Assembly: GCA_038030265.1 (NCBI GenBank)
Contig: CM075938.1
Span: 52,197,189 to 52,261,188 of the forward strand
From: Corythucha ciliata
Lineage: Eukaryota > Arthropoda > Insecta > Hemiptera > Tingidae
Reading direction: 5' to 3'
DNA: 64,000 bases
Below the pieces are notes generated by a model. That model saw nothing but the letters and a program-made list of their open reading frames with translations, was not told the origin of the DNA and searched no databases. Made by a program: the position numbers and the translations under genes. Each line of letters begins with the position of its first letter. Within the stretch, counting starts at the first letter, position 1. Positions 23,805-37,085 of this stretch are shown piece after piece.

Positions 23805-24290
23805 ATGAGGGAAATAAAAGCAAGAGCGAGTCACTTAGGTCTAAACCTAGAGGGCAAAACGAATCACCTTGAAGTTCGTGCAGTGGAACTCAAGATAAGC
23901 GATGAGCAACAAAGGCACTTTTTAAGTACAAAACAAATAGATGTGGCCATCCTCTCCGAAACATGGTTTCAGCCGGGTCGATGTGTCATTTTCCAAGGCT
24001 ATGCAACAATTTACGACAGGACAGAAATGATGGTAAGGCAGGAGTAGCAATTTTAGTCAAAAATGAAATCCCTTATAGAGTCGTGAATGTCGGCACTATC
24101 GAGGGAGTCATGGTAGTGAACACAGGAATTTCCGTTTGCAATAAACATATTTTTATTATCATTTCAATCAACAACAAACCACAAAATAACGTTTCTTCCC
24201 GCGATTGGGAATCCTTATTTAAGTCCGCTACTCCACCATTATTTATTATTATTATGCAGTGGGCCCGCACTCGGCCTAGCCGAGCCCGAA
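23805..24290 (+). pseudogene. LINE endonuclease fragment, frameshifted
   Basis: The first frame reads KQIDVAILSETWFQPG (to about residue 58) and then FQGYATIYDRT. The continuation, GKAGVAILVKNEIPYRVV, is in the next frame from about 24035. This is the layout of an APE-type endonuclease at the start of a LINE ORF2, with the Glu-Thr-Trp motif present. At least one frameshift (24020-24035) and the loss of everything downstream make it non-functional. Sequence of opposite polarity follows directly. Confidence 0.65.
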
Positions 24291-24339
24291 GCGCTTAAGC
24301 CGTTCCCAGTTCATACGCCATGCCCTTAGTGTCGGACTC

Positions 24340-25063
24340 GGAAAGACCTAATGCGGATCCGCAAACGTAACTACGACATTCACAAACTGAAGGACTCGGA
24401 CCCCCTCGGCCCTAGAGAATGTGATGCCTGGCAACCTATATGTCCTGAAAATGAGAAAACGAGTAGCCGCATACCTCTCACACTCCCCTACAAATTGCAT
24501 AGCCGATTCCTCTTCCAACTCGCAGCCTCGACACATCGGGTCTGCCTCCATTCCCATTACGTAGCGCATAGTGGCCTCTAAACACTCCTACAACTCCCCA
24601 CATGCTGCGTCTGCTTAGTGACAGCAGCCAAATCATCGCCTCCCTGTCCCATTCCGAATGCATGCCCTCACTTGCCGACAGACTGATGGGTTATTCCAAC
24701 TCCTGGCGGCCTCTCCATCTGCCCAATCCTTTATCTGGACTCTCCCCACTGCCTTGGAGACCGCAATTACCGGCTCAGGTCCCCATAATTCTTTATTTGC
24801 CTCCCTTTTCGCCATTTCATCAGCTTTCTCATTCCCACTCGTATCCTCTGTGTCCAGGGGATCCACGCGAGGGTCACGGTTCAAAATAATGACCTCAGTG
24901 CTACTTTTGAGTCGTTGAGTGTGTCAAGGTCGTCGCCAGGAGCCGTCATTATGCCAGGAAGGAGCTGGGCAAAAACGGCGGCATCGGAGGTGTAGCCGCT
25001 TAAATGGTTTGTCTTAACGGCTCGTTTATTCGATTGTTTGATTCCCCGGGTCGAATCCCCCAA
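24340..25063 (-). pseudogene. LINE RNase H and C-terminal zinc-knuckle fragment, broken
   Basis: Read on the minus strand from 25060, LNDSKVALRSL resembles the central RNase H motif. SGNEKADEMAKREA and WGPEPVIAVSKAV then match the end of RNase H domains in I/R1-type LINEs. Finally CRGCELEEESAMQFVGEC matches the C-terminal Cys-rich motif. These pieces sit in different frames. It has the opposite strand to the endonuclease fragment at 23805-24290, so the two are separate insertions or a rearranged one. Confidence 0.65.
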
Positions 25064-25309
25064 AGATATGCGATTCTTCCAATTTTAAATTTTTGTCATT
25101 TTTGCCTAACCCGCCGAGGGCTTTAGTAGGTGATTTTCAGGTCCTTTTTAACCATCATCTGCCAAAAACGCTCCCATTAGGGGTCGTCGGCAATAGCCTA
25201 TCGATGCCCATGTGCACAGTTGTTTTCTCTGAGCAAGTCTACGTCTGAAATTAAGAAGCCACGCTCATTTTTCGCTGTTCTGCGGTCTAGCACTCGGCAA
25301 GCTAAACGT

Positions 25310-25640
25310 TTTAAAAAACTCTAATATTCCCGGCTAAAATTGAGACAAAGCGCTCATTCGTGGATAAAATTGAGAAAATGCGTCAATTCGCGGTTTCTGA
25401 TCCAACTTTCTGGCCAAAATTGAGAAAAAGACGCTGATGTGTGCAGTTCCGGCAAATCCGCGACTAAAGTTGAGAAAAGCGCTAATTCATAAGTTGAAAA
25501 CATCGCTCATTCGCGGTGAAAATTGAGAAAAAGCATCAACTGTCTGCTAAAATTGAAATAAAAACACGCTAACTCGCACGGCTAAAATTAGGGAAAAGCT
25601 CTAGTCCGCTGCTAAAATTGAGAAAAAGTGGTCATTAAGC
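25310..25640 (-). repeat. Type A block, reverse
   Basis: About ten units reading GGCTAAAATTGAGAAAA and CGCTAATTCGCGG. Confidence 0.8.
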
Positions 25641-25649
25641 GATCAAGTA

Positions 25650-26320
25650 AACAGAAATATTGGGGTTGAAAGAGCGACAGGCATAAAATTGTTGCGCCAA
25701 ATAGGTCCTAAAAAAGTGCCTAACCACGAAATTTTATTTTTCGGAAGAACCAAGTCCTTGAATTCAGCGATTTGGGCAAACAAAGGATGATGAGGGGCCT
25801 CGTAGAGATTTCCGCGCCGAGCCCTGGATAGATGGAGCGTGCGGAGGTCCGCCACTGATCCTGCTATTGCATAATTCACTATGAGGCTGCAGCGGCTTCG
25901 TGTGAGCGTTCCTGGCGGTGCGTGGAGGAGCCCTCTTGGTACGGGCACGCAGTATGAAATGAGGGGAAACAAGAGAATTGTTAGGCGTGGGATTACTTGG
26001 TTCGGAGATATCAACAGAAAACTGAAAAAAGTCCGAAAATTTCGTCGTTTTTTGGCTCTTCCTGTCGTAAGAAGGAGCCCTAGGCACAGGCAAACCTAGG
26101 ATACCTTTAATAGGACCATACTGAAGCGTTTGAAACAATCCCCAGTTTTGCAACAATTATTTTAATCTGTCGCCTTCTGACGGTTTAATTTTACTGGACT
26201 ATTAAAAAATAGATTTATGAATAAGTTCTGACCCATTAAACTTCCTCGTTCTCCAGGTCGGATGAACAGAAATTGGTTGAAAGCAGCCAAACCGCTGTCC
26301 TAACGTCCGACCTCTTCACA
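25650..26320. other. Intergenic, no gene recognised
   Basis: Two overlapping open frames on the minus strand (120-130 codons) have no recognisable domain and cross each other in different frames. I do not call them genes. Confidence 0.35.
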
Positions 26321-26324
26321 TACC

Positions 26325-26440
26325 TACATCCATGGATAACCTAAAAATCCTCATTTTTCCGTATTTAAGCTTCTCGGGGGCACCGTCTGATAGGATGTCC
26401 GGGGCGGCCCCCCCCCTCACCCCTACCTCGGTACGCTACT
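26325..26440 (+). repeat. Dispersed repeat copy (26.3 kb)
   Basis: CATCCATGGATAACC, AATCCTCATTTTTCC, AAGCTTCTCGGGGG and CTCGGTACGCTACTG occur in the same order as at 8610-8720 and, reversed, 7510-7590. Confidence 0.6.
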
Positions 26441-28550
26441 GCGTGGGGTCTGAAGTCCAAGGAAGCAGCTGGACGCACGCGGACCTTTTCGGGAAACGCT
26501 CATTTTTGGAGATTTAATGAGACTCTTTTTAGAGCGTTGGTACTAAGTGCCCCTTCGTTCGCATACTTGTAGCTCTCGGGGGGGGGGGGGATCTATCTCC
26601 CAAACCCCCCCCCGTACCAATGCCCCTGCCCCCCTGCTGGAATTCACTAACCCATAGACACCGGGTGAATGATATAGAGCCACGCGTCTATGCAATTGGC
26701 GGCAATTTCTGCCAAAAAAAAAAAAAAAAAACGCTTCGGTCCAGAGGCTGCGCAGGTAGGATAGGAATACATTATAATTTCTGGACTCAACACCATCTGA
26801 AATAGACATCGTGCCCACAAGGGGTGGAGGGGGTGCAGCCCCTGTGACGCCATGGCAGGGGCCCCGTTGAAGCGCACTTGACCTCCTGGCTCCTAGGCGC
26901 CGCGCCATTCGTGGGAGAGAAGTGGGGGGAGGAGCTCATGGTTGTTTTGGCGCCAAAGAAAGAAAGAGAGAAAAAAACAGGGAACTAGGCCAAATGAGAG
27001 GGCAACACAAACAAAGAATGGTGCAATGTTTGTTGTGATAAAGCTGATGCAAGTTTTTCCGTCCTTTCCGTCATTTGCTACCAATTTAGGCCGTTTAGTT
27101 AGCATACAAATAAATGAACCTGGACGAGGTAAATTCGGGACTCTAAAACTCACTTTTCCCCCTTCCATAACTATGTAATATAAATACCTATTGCTTGATT
27201 GCTAAAATCTAGTGAAGCGTTTCTCGTATAACGGTCAATTTCAACATTTGGTAATGAATTTTACTGTTACGCCGTGCCTTTGTGTCAACTATATGCGTAA
27301 TTATCCTTAATTGGTCGTTTTCTTTTTGTTCCTTGTTGTTGGTGGTGGTGGAGGGTGGTGAGGGGGGGGGAATCAGCCAGCCTGTCGACGTTGGCCTGGT
27401 TCGCACTGACCGATAAAATATTCTTTTAATTATTAAAAGTATAAGATCAGTGGATCAAGGCTGCACTCTCCGCCCACGCTGGTATCTATTTCATTCGAGA
27501 GAGAAAGCCCCCACCCCCGCGTAACAGTATTTTGAGTCACTAAAACGGGGGTGTTGCACAAAGTTGCACTTGTGTGTCCGTGTGAACAACCTCGGAAGGG
27601 GGGGGGGGGCTTGAGTAGAGCGGTCTAGCTTTCTCGGCTATTTTTAATCGGACATCATTTTTTTTTGTAATTAAAAAAATGCGTCTAATTAATTATTTAT
27701 CGGACGACGGGAGAAATGAATGAATGAAGAGGGACGAAGAAGTTGAGTCAAAGAGTGCGGATAAAGGTACCCGCAGATTATATAACTTCCCGCTGCGCTT
27801 GATGCACTCTTCAGGGTTGTTTATCTCGTAGTTACATTGAAAATTAATTAATTCCGAGAAGTTCATTCTTCTATGATTCCGAAAAAAAAATAGGACCAGT
27901 ATAGGTCGAGCCCCCCCCCCCCACCAACCGTTTCTTCCATGAAACAAGAGAAGCTCGGTAATGACCTGAATTTAACCAACGATGATGATGACTCGTAAGT
28001 CGTAATATACGCGACAAGTATATTTAAATCGAATTGCTCAACTTTGAAAAATTCGTCTTAGTCTGCTCGTGAAATTTTAATTCACAGAAGGCGCGGCGCC
28101 GCTTCGCCGTGAGCTTGCACCCAAAAGTGTCTCGACCGTGTGTTGTATTGGGGGGCCTTGAACGACCTCAACATCGCCAGAAAAATCTGTGCCAATGCCG
28201 AGTGCAGTGGGTCTCCTCTCCTTCTCCTGTAAAGTTTTACACGTTAGTGGTGGGGTGAGGGGCGCCTCACGGCGGAACAATTTTCATGAACATTTTCCAG
28301 GTTTGGAGTGCATCATTTATTGTTCGCTTTGAAACAAAACACTTCCTTCCTCCCTGCAACCCCATCAACCACACATTTCATGTTACTTCCTAATAGTTAC
28401 CCGTCTCCCCCTCCCCCCATCGATCTACAAACGTTGGAATGTCAACACAACTTATTCCACTCTATCAAAACAACGACAGCTCATTTTTTTGTTCCTGTCT
28501 CTTTTTTTTTTGCCCTTGAAGATTTGGCCCCCGTGCGAGTAGTCTAAACG
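26441..28550. other. Intergenic upstream of the serine protease, no gene recognised
   Basis: Rich in G and C homopolymers (26578-26590, 26606-26612, 27361-27370, 27598-27610, 27910-27922). It also has an A-run at 26714-26731. Open frames lack motifs. Confidence 0.4.
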
Positions 28551-28552
28551 AC

Positions 28553-28558
28553 TATATA
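28553..28558 (+). promoter_or_regulatory. Possible TATA box of the serine protease
   Basis: ACTATATATCGC lies about 185 bp before the ATG at 28742. A T-run at 28692-28708 lies between. No other core element is clear, so this is only a candidate. Confidence 0.3.
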
Positions 28559-28741
28559 TCGCATGGTCGCCTTCGTAGCGCTTATTCCATTAGTCACACC
28601 CCTATCCATCGGTTGAGCGACCACTTGCCGGGCCCTTTCCCGAGAACCGAGCGAGTGTTTTTGATTAAAAAAGTGGTGTGCGCGGTGTTAATTTTTTTTT
28701 TTTTTTTTAATACCGTGTTTTGAAGAATTTTGGTGTTTGTC

Positions 28742-30456
<1,715 letters not shown>

Positions 30457-30480
30457 ATGACCTTACCGGCGCTCACTAAA

Positions 30481-30502
30481 TCTCTCTCTCTCTCTCTCTC
30501 TC
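30481..30502. repeat. (TC)n microsatellite
   Basis: About 11 TC units in the 3' flank of the protease gene, 25 bp after its stop codon. Confidence 0.9.
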
Positions 30503-31110
30503 ATGTATCAGCGAGTCACGGTTGATGTCCATACCGTGCAGTTTCAACATATTTTGGGCGCCTAGTTCAATATTTATGAAATACACTGGGAGGGGGCGCG
30601 TCAAGAGCGACCAATTTCAAGGTAAAAGCTGGTCGAGAAAAAAAGCAAGTCATATCCGATAATTTTATTTGCCCCCGAGGGGCGGAGGTGTCCTGTATTT
30701 TGAAATATTGCTCTGTAACGTTTCCTTCGAGTCTCTATTCATTCCACCAAATGATGCGATTATTACATCACTCGAATAATTTAATTATTGTAATCTTTTG
30801 TTATTGTATTTTTCTAGTCACTACAGATTTAATGCGTTAATTTGTTACCAAATTTCGTTGTTACCTGCGTAATTAAAGTTACCCATTTTTATATTGTTAA
30901 AGAATTATGTCTATTTTAACTCCTCTCCTAGTGTGAAGCGAGGGATTAGCACGGCACGAAACAACTTCGTTTCGATGAAATTGGAAACGACTTCGTGTAA
31001 AACTGACTATACAGTTTTGACCATTTGATCTTCAAGTGTAGTAAAACGGTCCAGGCGCTCCTGTCGTTGGTTTCTAGCTGGCGTCCAGGGTTGACACGTT
31101 GAAAACCCAA
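30503..31110. other. 3' flank of the protease, no further gene recognised
   Basis: AT-rich from about 30760. I could not pick a convincing polyadenylation signal. Confidence 0.4.
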
Positions 31111-31119
31111 AATGCCCTA

Positions 31120-31380
31120 GCTATGCTCTTAAAAGGACAAATTTCACGAGGTTTGGGTTTTGAAAATATCACTTTCGAGAAGTATGGAAAAGAGAAATGA
31201 ACTATTTCACGGGCTGGGGACAAGCAAAATCCAAAATTCACAGGTTTGGCTCCTGAAAACTTCAATTTCGTGGGCTTGGCTCCATAAAACATCAATTACA
31301 CGGTATTGCTCGTCTCAAACCCCAATTTGGCATCTCAAAACATCAATTTTTCGCGTGGTTCACTTGTCGAATTGTAGGCC
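31120..31380. repeat. Type B block
   Basis: Units with AATTTCACGGG, AATTTCGTGGGCTTGGCTCC and AAAACATCAATT at about 30-bp spacing. Confidence 0.7.
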
Positions 31381-31855
31381 ACACCATATTTTCACCCCCC
31401 GGTTTCGCAGCACGCATCTCTCTGCACGCCGACCATCCCTCCTGCCAGGACGGCACGCACTGTCCGCGCCTGACTGGTGATAGTGATAGGCGGAGCCGTG
31501 GAGAGATGGCCCTGGGATTGAACTTGATAGGGCTCTTCGACTCTTTCTCAGACTACACCCCCCCCCCCCTAACATCATGATAAGTATCTCGCTACAGTGC
31601 CCAATATTTTAAACCACAAAAAAGGCCCAACGTCAGCAAATCACCAAACTCCAACAAACCGTCCAAACCCCAGCAAATCTCCAACCACAAACAAAGATGG
31701 CCCCAAACACACCTGCAGAGCACCAGCCATAAAAAGCTCTGACCATCGAAAAGCCCACTGGCGGACCTACACCTATCGGGGCCTGGGGCGGATAACTCTA
31801 TGAGGCCCCTTAGTCTCTAATATAAACGAGAAATATAATTTGTCACAGCGTTAAA
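31381..31855. other. Intergenic, no gene recognised
   Basis: A GC-rich stretch at 31400-31560 ends in a C-run (31557-31569). From 31590 there is a CA-rich tract with repeated CCAAC/CAAATC words. No motif is seen in any frame. Confidence 0.35.
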
Positions 31856-31859
31856 CTAC

Positions 31860-33190
31860 GGCTTTTTCCTTATTTTAGCACGAATTGGCAATAAATGCCT
31901 ACACCCTATCCGTCAATAATCATCGCTTATGATCAAATTAAGCCGTAATTTGACGATTTTCTCTATTTTAGCCGCGAATCAAAGCGTTTCTCAATTTTAG
32001 CCGGAAAGCAGCGTGTTTTATTCAGTTGTTTTACACATTTGTCTCAATTTTAGTCACAAATTGTCGTTTGTAAGAGAGAGAGATCCTTTATTAGGAAGAA
32101 TTTTCCTAAATTAGAGTTGCAAATTAGCGTTTTTCTTAATTTTAGCAACGCTAATTACTGTATTTTCCCAAAATTAGCCGTAACTTGGCCATTTTTTTTT
32201 TTTTTACATTTTATCCCCACATTGACAATTATTTTTTCAATTTTAGCAATCGTTTGGATTAGCGTTTTTTCTTAACTTGAGTCACAAATAAGTTGCCTTC
32301 GGAAGCCGAGAACTAGCGTATTTTCAATTTTGAACACAAATTGAAATTTGTCTCTATTTTAGCCGCAATTCGCTAAATTCGCAAATTCAGCAGCAAAGTA
32401 GCATTTTTATCATATGCATTAGCGATTTTTCTATCCCCCCCCCCTCAAATTGGCATTTTTCTCAGTGATTTAGCAGCCAATCAGCACGTTTCTCAATTTC
32501 ACCTATGAAATTAGCGTTTTTCTTAATTTTAGCCGCGCTAATAAGTGATTTCCCGAAATTATCCGCAAATTTTCCGGGGTTTTTACATTTTAGCACCGCA
32601 ATAACAATTTTTGCGTCACTTTCAGCTATGGATTGGCGCTCTCTCACTTTTACCCACAAAAAAATTGTCATCAGAAGCTGAGAATTGGGGTATTTTAAAT
32701 TTTAAACAGAAACTGAAATTTGCCTCTAATTTTTAGCTGCGAATTAGCACTTCTCAATTTGAGCTGAAATTGAAAGTTGTTCTTAATTTTAGCCGCGCTA
32801 ATTGGTGATTTTCTCAATATTAGCCGTGAATTAGCGTGTTTTTGTGATTTTTTATATATTTTTGTTTGATTGTTTTTTTCCAGATAGCTATCGATTAGCA
32901 GTTTTTCCCTAAATATCATTCAGAGCTACGGATTGGTGTCTTCTCGATTTTAGCCACGAATTGGAGTTTTTTCTCAATTTCATTGATGAATTAAGCGGGT
33001 TGTCTCAATTTTAGCCGCGATTTTTCCCCCTTGTATAGCCTCGATATGGAGCATTTTCCTAATTATAGCCGCGAGCTTGGCCCAAAAACAGCATATTAGC
33101 CTTTTTTTTTGCACATTTTAGCCGTAAAATTGCCTCTACACACCGGGAATCAGCGGGCCTTTTTCGGTTTACTAAGCCTTTAATTAAGCC
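31860..33190 (+). repeat. Type A block, forward
   Basis: About 40 units, e.g. TTTTAGCCGCGAATC and TTTTAGCCGTGAATTAGCG. A higher-order variant containing GAAGCCGAGAA or GAAGCTGAGAA recurs at 32300 and 32671. A C-run lies at 32436-32445. Confidence 0.85.
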
Positions 33191-33639
33191 CTTTGGGATC
33201 GCATTCGCTTCAATTCCACCAATTTTCATTTTAAAGCATCCTAAGAATCAGTCGTTGGAGCCCCATATGAAGTAGGGAGGTCCAAGAATTTGGCCGACTC
33301 ACGTGGCAGGGGGGGGGGGGAGTCCAAAGAGCCGAGGTTTGGTGTCATTATGGCTCGCGTATGACGCCAGTACGTCGGGCGTATAAACCTAGCATTCTCC
33401 TGCGCAAACAATTATGCAGATGAAATGACAAGTTTGGGTGAGTGTATCTATTAATGTATGTAGCTACAGCAAGAGTGACCAACCCGGGAGCCTTTCACAA
33501 TGGCCCGCCCGTGGCCTGCAGATGGTAAATTATAATTTTTAATACTTGATTTTGGCGCCCCACAAATGGAAAGCGCTACAATTCACGCCTCCCTCGTGGG
33601 CGGCTAATCCCCAGCTATAAGAGCCCATTTAATCTAGAC
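33191..33639. other. Spacer between oppositely oriented type A blocks
   Basis: About 450 bp of unrelated sequence with a G-run at 33309-33320. Forward units lie to the left and reverse units to the right. Confidence 0.6.
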
Positions 33640-35430
33640 CAAAATTTAAAATAACGCTAATTTTGGGCTGAAATTGAAATAAATGGAAATACACGGTTGA
33701 AGTTATTGAGAAAATAACTTATTCACGGACAAAAGTGCTAAATCACGGATAAAGTTTCAAAAATACATAGCTAATTTACGAGGTAAAACGTTACTTCATG
33801 GCTAAAATTGAGAAAAAGCTCTAAAATCGCAGAAAAAAAAAACGCGCCTAAAATCTAATATTTTTAGAACGCAAGATCGTGGCTCTGAAAAAACTCTTAA
33901 TTCATGGGTAAAAGTGAAAAAAACGCTAATTCGCACGGAGAATTATGAAAAAGTGCTAATTCACGGATAAAATAGGGAAAATCTCTCTTCAGCGGCTAAA
34001 ATCACGTAATAACGGCTAAAGTGGAAAAAAAAGAAAAAAGAAAAGAAAGAAGAAGAAAACACGCTTGAAGCTATAAGTATAGAAACGATAATTTTCAGCT
34101 TCTGAAGGCAAATTCGGAACTCAAACTGCGAAAAATCTCGCTAATTCGTAGCTAAAATTGAGAAGAGTTGCTAATTCATGAGTGAAATTGAGAAAAATCT
34201 GAATGCAGGAAAAACACGAATTCACTGGAGATATAAGATAGATCGCTAATTCACGGCTAAAATGGTAAAAAATCGCTAAAATGACAAAACATCGTTAATT
34301 CGCGGCTAAAAAGGAGAAAAAATGCTAATTCAACCGCTGAATTAAAGAAAACGCTAATTCGCGGTTTAAATGGAGAATACGGCAACTCGCGGCTTCTAAT
34401 GATAACTTCGTGCCAGAAAAGTGAAAAAAAATCGCTAACACGTGGCCAAATTTCATAAAAAGACGTTAGGTAATTCGCGGCGAAAATTTGGGAAGCTCTA
34501 ATTTGTCGATGAAGCGTAGAAAAATCGAATAGCAACGCTAATTCGCGAATAAAATGGAGAAAACGCGCCTTGCGGCTTCTGAAGGTAAACTTCGTGGCTG
34601 AAAGTGAATAAAATCGCTAATGCACGGCTAAATAATGCTCTAATTTGCGGATAAAATTCAGAAAAAGCGAAAATTGGGAAACAAAACTCTCATTGATGGC
34701 CTAGGAGGCTAAAATTAGGTAAAACGCTAATTCACGGCTGAAGTCAAGAAAAATGGCTATTTATTGGGTTAAATTGAGAAGACAATATTTTTGCCATTTC
34801 ACAGAAATAAATTAAGTAAATGGCAAGACGCGGTTTCCGGAAACAACTTCGTAGCTAAAATTGGAAAATATAGCGGTAATCCAAGGGTAAAATCGCTCAT
34901 TAGCGGCTCAAATCAGGTAAAACACAAACTCATTGCAAGAAAAATCGCCAATTGACGGCTGAAATGGAGATAATTCGCGGCTAAAATGGAGATAAATTGC
35001 TTTTGCACCGATTAAATTGAGACGAAGTCATGAAGTATGGAAAAAAAAATTCTAATTCGCGGCTTCTGAAGGCAATTTCACGGAGGCGTTGGTGAAAGAT
35101 TCGACGGCACAGCAGCTGCAATGAGCTGCCCAGGGGGCTTATTCTCTAACTCCGAAGCAATAGCTGTTTCGAAGTCATATGTTTATTTCATTAATTTTCT
35201 TCAAACAAATGAATGAAATAAACACAAGGCTGGCGAAAAAAATATTGCTTGTTGTTAGAGAATAGGCCACCAGGCCCCTCCCAGTAGGGCATATTTTTTG
35301 TGCAAATGGAAAACTCTATCACCTATACTGTGGTGAACATGCCCCAAGTGCGTTTTATTCAGAGCACCACGGCCTTTTGCTAAGATCATAATGGGGGGGG
35401 GGGGAGTTGGCCCGCGTGAGTTCTTAACAA
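33640..35430 (-). repeat. Type A block, reverse, with long dispersed unit copy 2
   Basis: Reverse units (GGCTAAAATTGAGAAAA, CGCTAATTCGCGG) run from 33640 to about 35075. From 34320 onward the individual variants and the following unique tail match 10140-11300 in order. The tail includes the G-run (35393-35405) and GGCCCGCGTGAG. A MITE has inserted into the tail at 35136-35267 and has no counterpart in copy 1. Confidence 0.75.
35136..35267. mobile_element. GGCC-ended fold-back MITE, copy 1
   Basis: Left end GGCTTATTCTCTAACTCC and right end GTTAGAGAATAGGCC are inverted repeats. The interior is also palindromic (GTTTATTTCATTAA / TGAATGAAATAAAC). It is non-coding. Close relatives are at 35437-35570 and 48444-48572. 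Confidence 0.85.
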
Positions 35431-35436
35431 CCAGGG

Positions 35437-35570
35437 GGCCTATTCTCTAACTCCGAAGCAATACCTTTTTCGCAGTCATATGTTTATTTCATTAATTTTC
35501 ATGAAACAAATGAATGAAATAGACACATGGCTGGCGAAAAAAATATTGCTTGTTGTTAGAGAATAGACCC
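35437..35570. mobile_element. GGCC-ended fold-back MITE, copy 2
   Basis: Nearly identical to 35136-35267 and 300 bp away, with ends GGCCTATTCTCTAAC and GTTAGAGAATAGACC. Confidence 0.85.
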
Positions 35571-35632
35571 GCAGGTTTATGGCCCATGTATGCACACAAC
35601 GCAAAAAATAAAATAAAAAACTGTAACCTACC

Positions 35633-35753
35633 TGGGAAGATTTAATAATCAATAAAAGGACTTCACTTGTTTTTGTGATGCGATATGGATCACAGTCTAC
35701 TTTTATTCTCTGTATTTAAAATATTCAATTAATGCCTAATTCACGACAAAACA
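35633..35753 (+). repeat. 121-bp terminal direct repeat, left (LTR-like)
   Basis: Begins TGGGAAGATTTAATAATC and ends CACGACAAAACA, the TG...CA form of an LTR. It differs from 37272-37392 at four positions by eye (about 97% identity). A TGG lies 1 bp after its right end, where a primer site would begin, but I cannot match it to a tRNA. No target duplication is visible outside the pair. Confidence 0.75.
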
Positions 35754-36021
35754 TTGGCCTCATTGGATTTTTATGTGAAAAATAACAATTAGTAGTAAAT
35801 GGTTACATGGGCTCGGACAGTTTTTATGTTCTCGGACTGAATGTGTGTGCCTTGCACTCCGGACATGATTTCGCGTGAATTTCCTGGACTTGACAACATT
35901 TACAATTTATTATTATTAGCACGAGGGCTAATAATTAATCGGACAACAACAACTACGGCGGTGAGTTCGTTCCATTTTATACTTAAAATACTGATAATTC
36001 AATCGGCTCGGCTTTTCCAAA

Positions 36022-36333
36022 ATGCGTTCTGGAAAAAAATCTAATAAGATAACTAAATCGAAATCGGACACGGGGGAAACGAACTCAAATGTTCGAAAAT
36101 TACCTTCGAAGCTTGGATTGCTTGAGGTAAACATTCGGCGGATTTATGACTTTGCAGTCAACACGGACGTAACTGCATCGGATCAACTAATTTTGGAATC
36201 AAAATTGACTAATTTGGGGAATTTTTTCACGAAATACGAGGAGTACTATTTTGAGTTATTAGACACTGCTCAATCAACTTATCTAACGGGGGACGAATAC
36301 ACGGAGGTACAAGACCTATTGTCAATACGGTGA
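36022..36333 (+). CDS. Gag-like N-terminal fragment (possible BEL/Pao type)
   Basis: A 103-residue open frame starts with a basic stretch (SGKKSNKITKSKS). It is followed by a predicted helical, acidic region with LLEVNIRRIYDFAVN, SKLTNLGNFFTKYEEYY and TGDEYTEVQDLL. The spacing of hydrophobic residues recalls the N-terminus of BEL/Pao Gag proteins, but there is no diagnostic motif. It lies between the two 121-bp terminal repeats, in the same orientation as a putative element and opposite to the dCMP deaminase. No protease, reverse transcriptase or integrase follows, so any element here is non-autonomous. It could also be an unrelated small protein. Confidence 0.4.
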   Translation: MRSGKKSNKITKSKSDTGETNSNVRKLPSKLGLLEVNIRRIYDFAVNTDVTASDQLILESKLTNLGNFFTKYEEYYFELLDTAQSTYLTGDEYTEVQDLLSIR

Positions 36334-36380
36334 TGATCAATACTCATTTTACTCGTTAATTAAGCAAGTCCGAATTCACG

Positions 36381-36397
36381 TTTTTTTTTTTTTTTTT
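36381..36397 (-). other. Genomic poly(A) tract at the 3' end of the dCMP deaminase copy
   Basis: Seventeen T on the plus strand, i.e. A17 on the gene's strand, lie 19 nt after its AATAAA signal. That is the spacing expected of a reverse-transcribed mRNA tail. Confidence 0.7.
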
Positions 36398-36416
36398 CAC
36401 AAAAGAAAAACAACGA

Positions 36417-36422
36417 TTTATT
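36417..36422 (-). terminator. Polyadenylation signal AATAAA of the dCMP deaminase
   Basis: AATAAA on the minus strand, about 100 nt past the stop codon and 19 nt before the genomic A-run. Confidence 0.7.
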
Positions 36423-36521
36423 TGGAAAAAGACGAGTTCTAGTCAAAAAAACCAGTCATGTCGAACTGGAGTGAGGCAAATATGTATTAAAAAATATTAC
36501 CTCTAAACGGGGAAATTTACA

Positions 36522-37085
36522 TTAACAGGTCGCGAAGTCGAGAGTAATGTATTTGCACGAAGGGTCGAGCTTTCTGTACTTGACATTTGCGGAATTCAGC
36601 ATTCTTTTGGATGTTTTTCCTTTGTCTTCAAGCACATCTTTGAGATACATAATTTCCTTTATTCCAATCTGTACAATGACTTTAGTACATTCATTACAAG
36701 GGAACAGGGTGACGTACATTCGATAGCCTTTTATTGCGGCGGAATTTTTATTTACGATGGCGTTGACTTCGGCATGGACCACATACGTCAACTTGTTTTC
36801 ATAGGGGTCCGAACTTTTCCCCCAGGGGAATTCCGAGTCAGGGCAACCGTTGGGCATGCCATTGTACCCCAGGCCGACGATTATGTTGTCAGGTGAAACT
36901 ATACAGGCGCCGACTTGTCGTTTCGGGTCTTTGCTTCTTTTCGCGGCTAGAAGGGCCGCTCCCATGAAGTAGTCATCCCAGCTTATGTAGTCGTTTCTAG
37001 GATCGCGGTTGTGTCCGTTCTCATTTTTTGGCGATAGCTGTCTAATACACGTGGAGTCCGCTTCAATGCCCTCCAATTCAGTCAT
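36522..37085 (-). CDS. DCTD: Deoxycytidylate (dCMP) deaminase, intronless
   Basis: The enzyme deaminates dCMP to dUMP, feeding thymidylate synthesis, and normally acts in the cytosol as a zinc enzyme. This 187-residue frame is complete. It has the zinc-site motifs HAEVNAI (104-110: zinc ligand His104, catalytic Glu106) and PCNEC (129-133: ligands Cys130 and Cys133), plus KDPKRQVGACIV and GYNGMPNGCPD typical of the family. The length is close to the human enzyme (178), with a slightly longer N-terminus. There are no introns, although the other genes here have them. The downstream AATAAA plus 17-A tract suggests a processed retrocopy whose frame is still intact. It lies antisense between two 121-bp TG...CA repeats. 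Whether it is expressed, or is the species' only copy, cannot be told here. Confidence 0.93.
   Translation of the reverse strand: MTELEGIEADSTCIRQLSPKNENGHNRDPRNDYISWDDYFMGAALLAAKRSKDPKRQVGACIVSPDNIIVGLGYNGMPNGCPDSEFPWGKSSDPYENKLTYVVHAEVNAIVNKNSAAIKGYRMYVTLFPCNECTKVIVQIGIKEIMYLKDVLEDKGKTSKRMLNSANVKYRKLDPSCKYITLDFATC

Noticed and set aside
25643..26156. Two overlapping open frames of 120-130 codons on the minus strand
   Set aside because: They cross in different frames, and neither shows a domain or splice structure.
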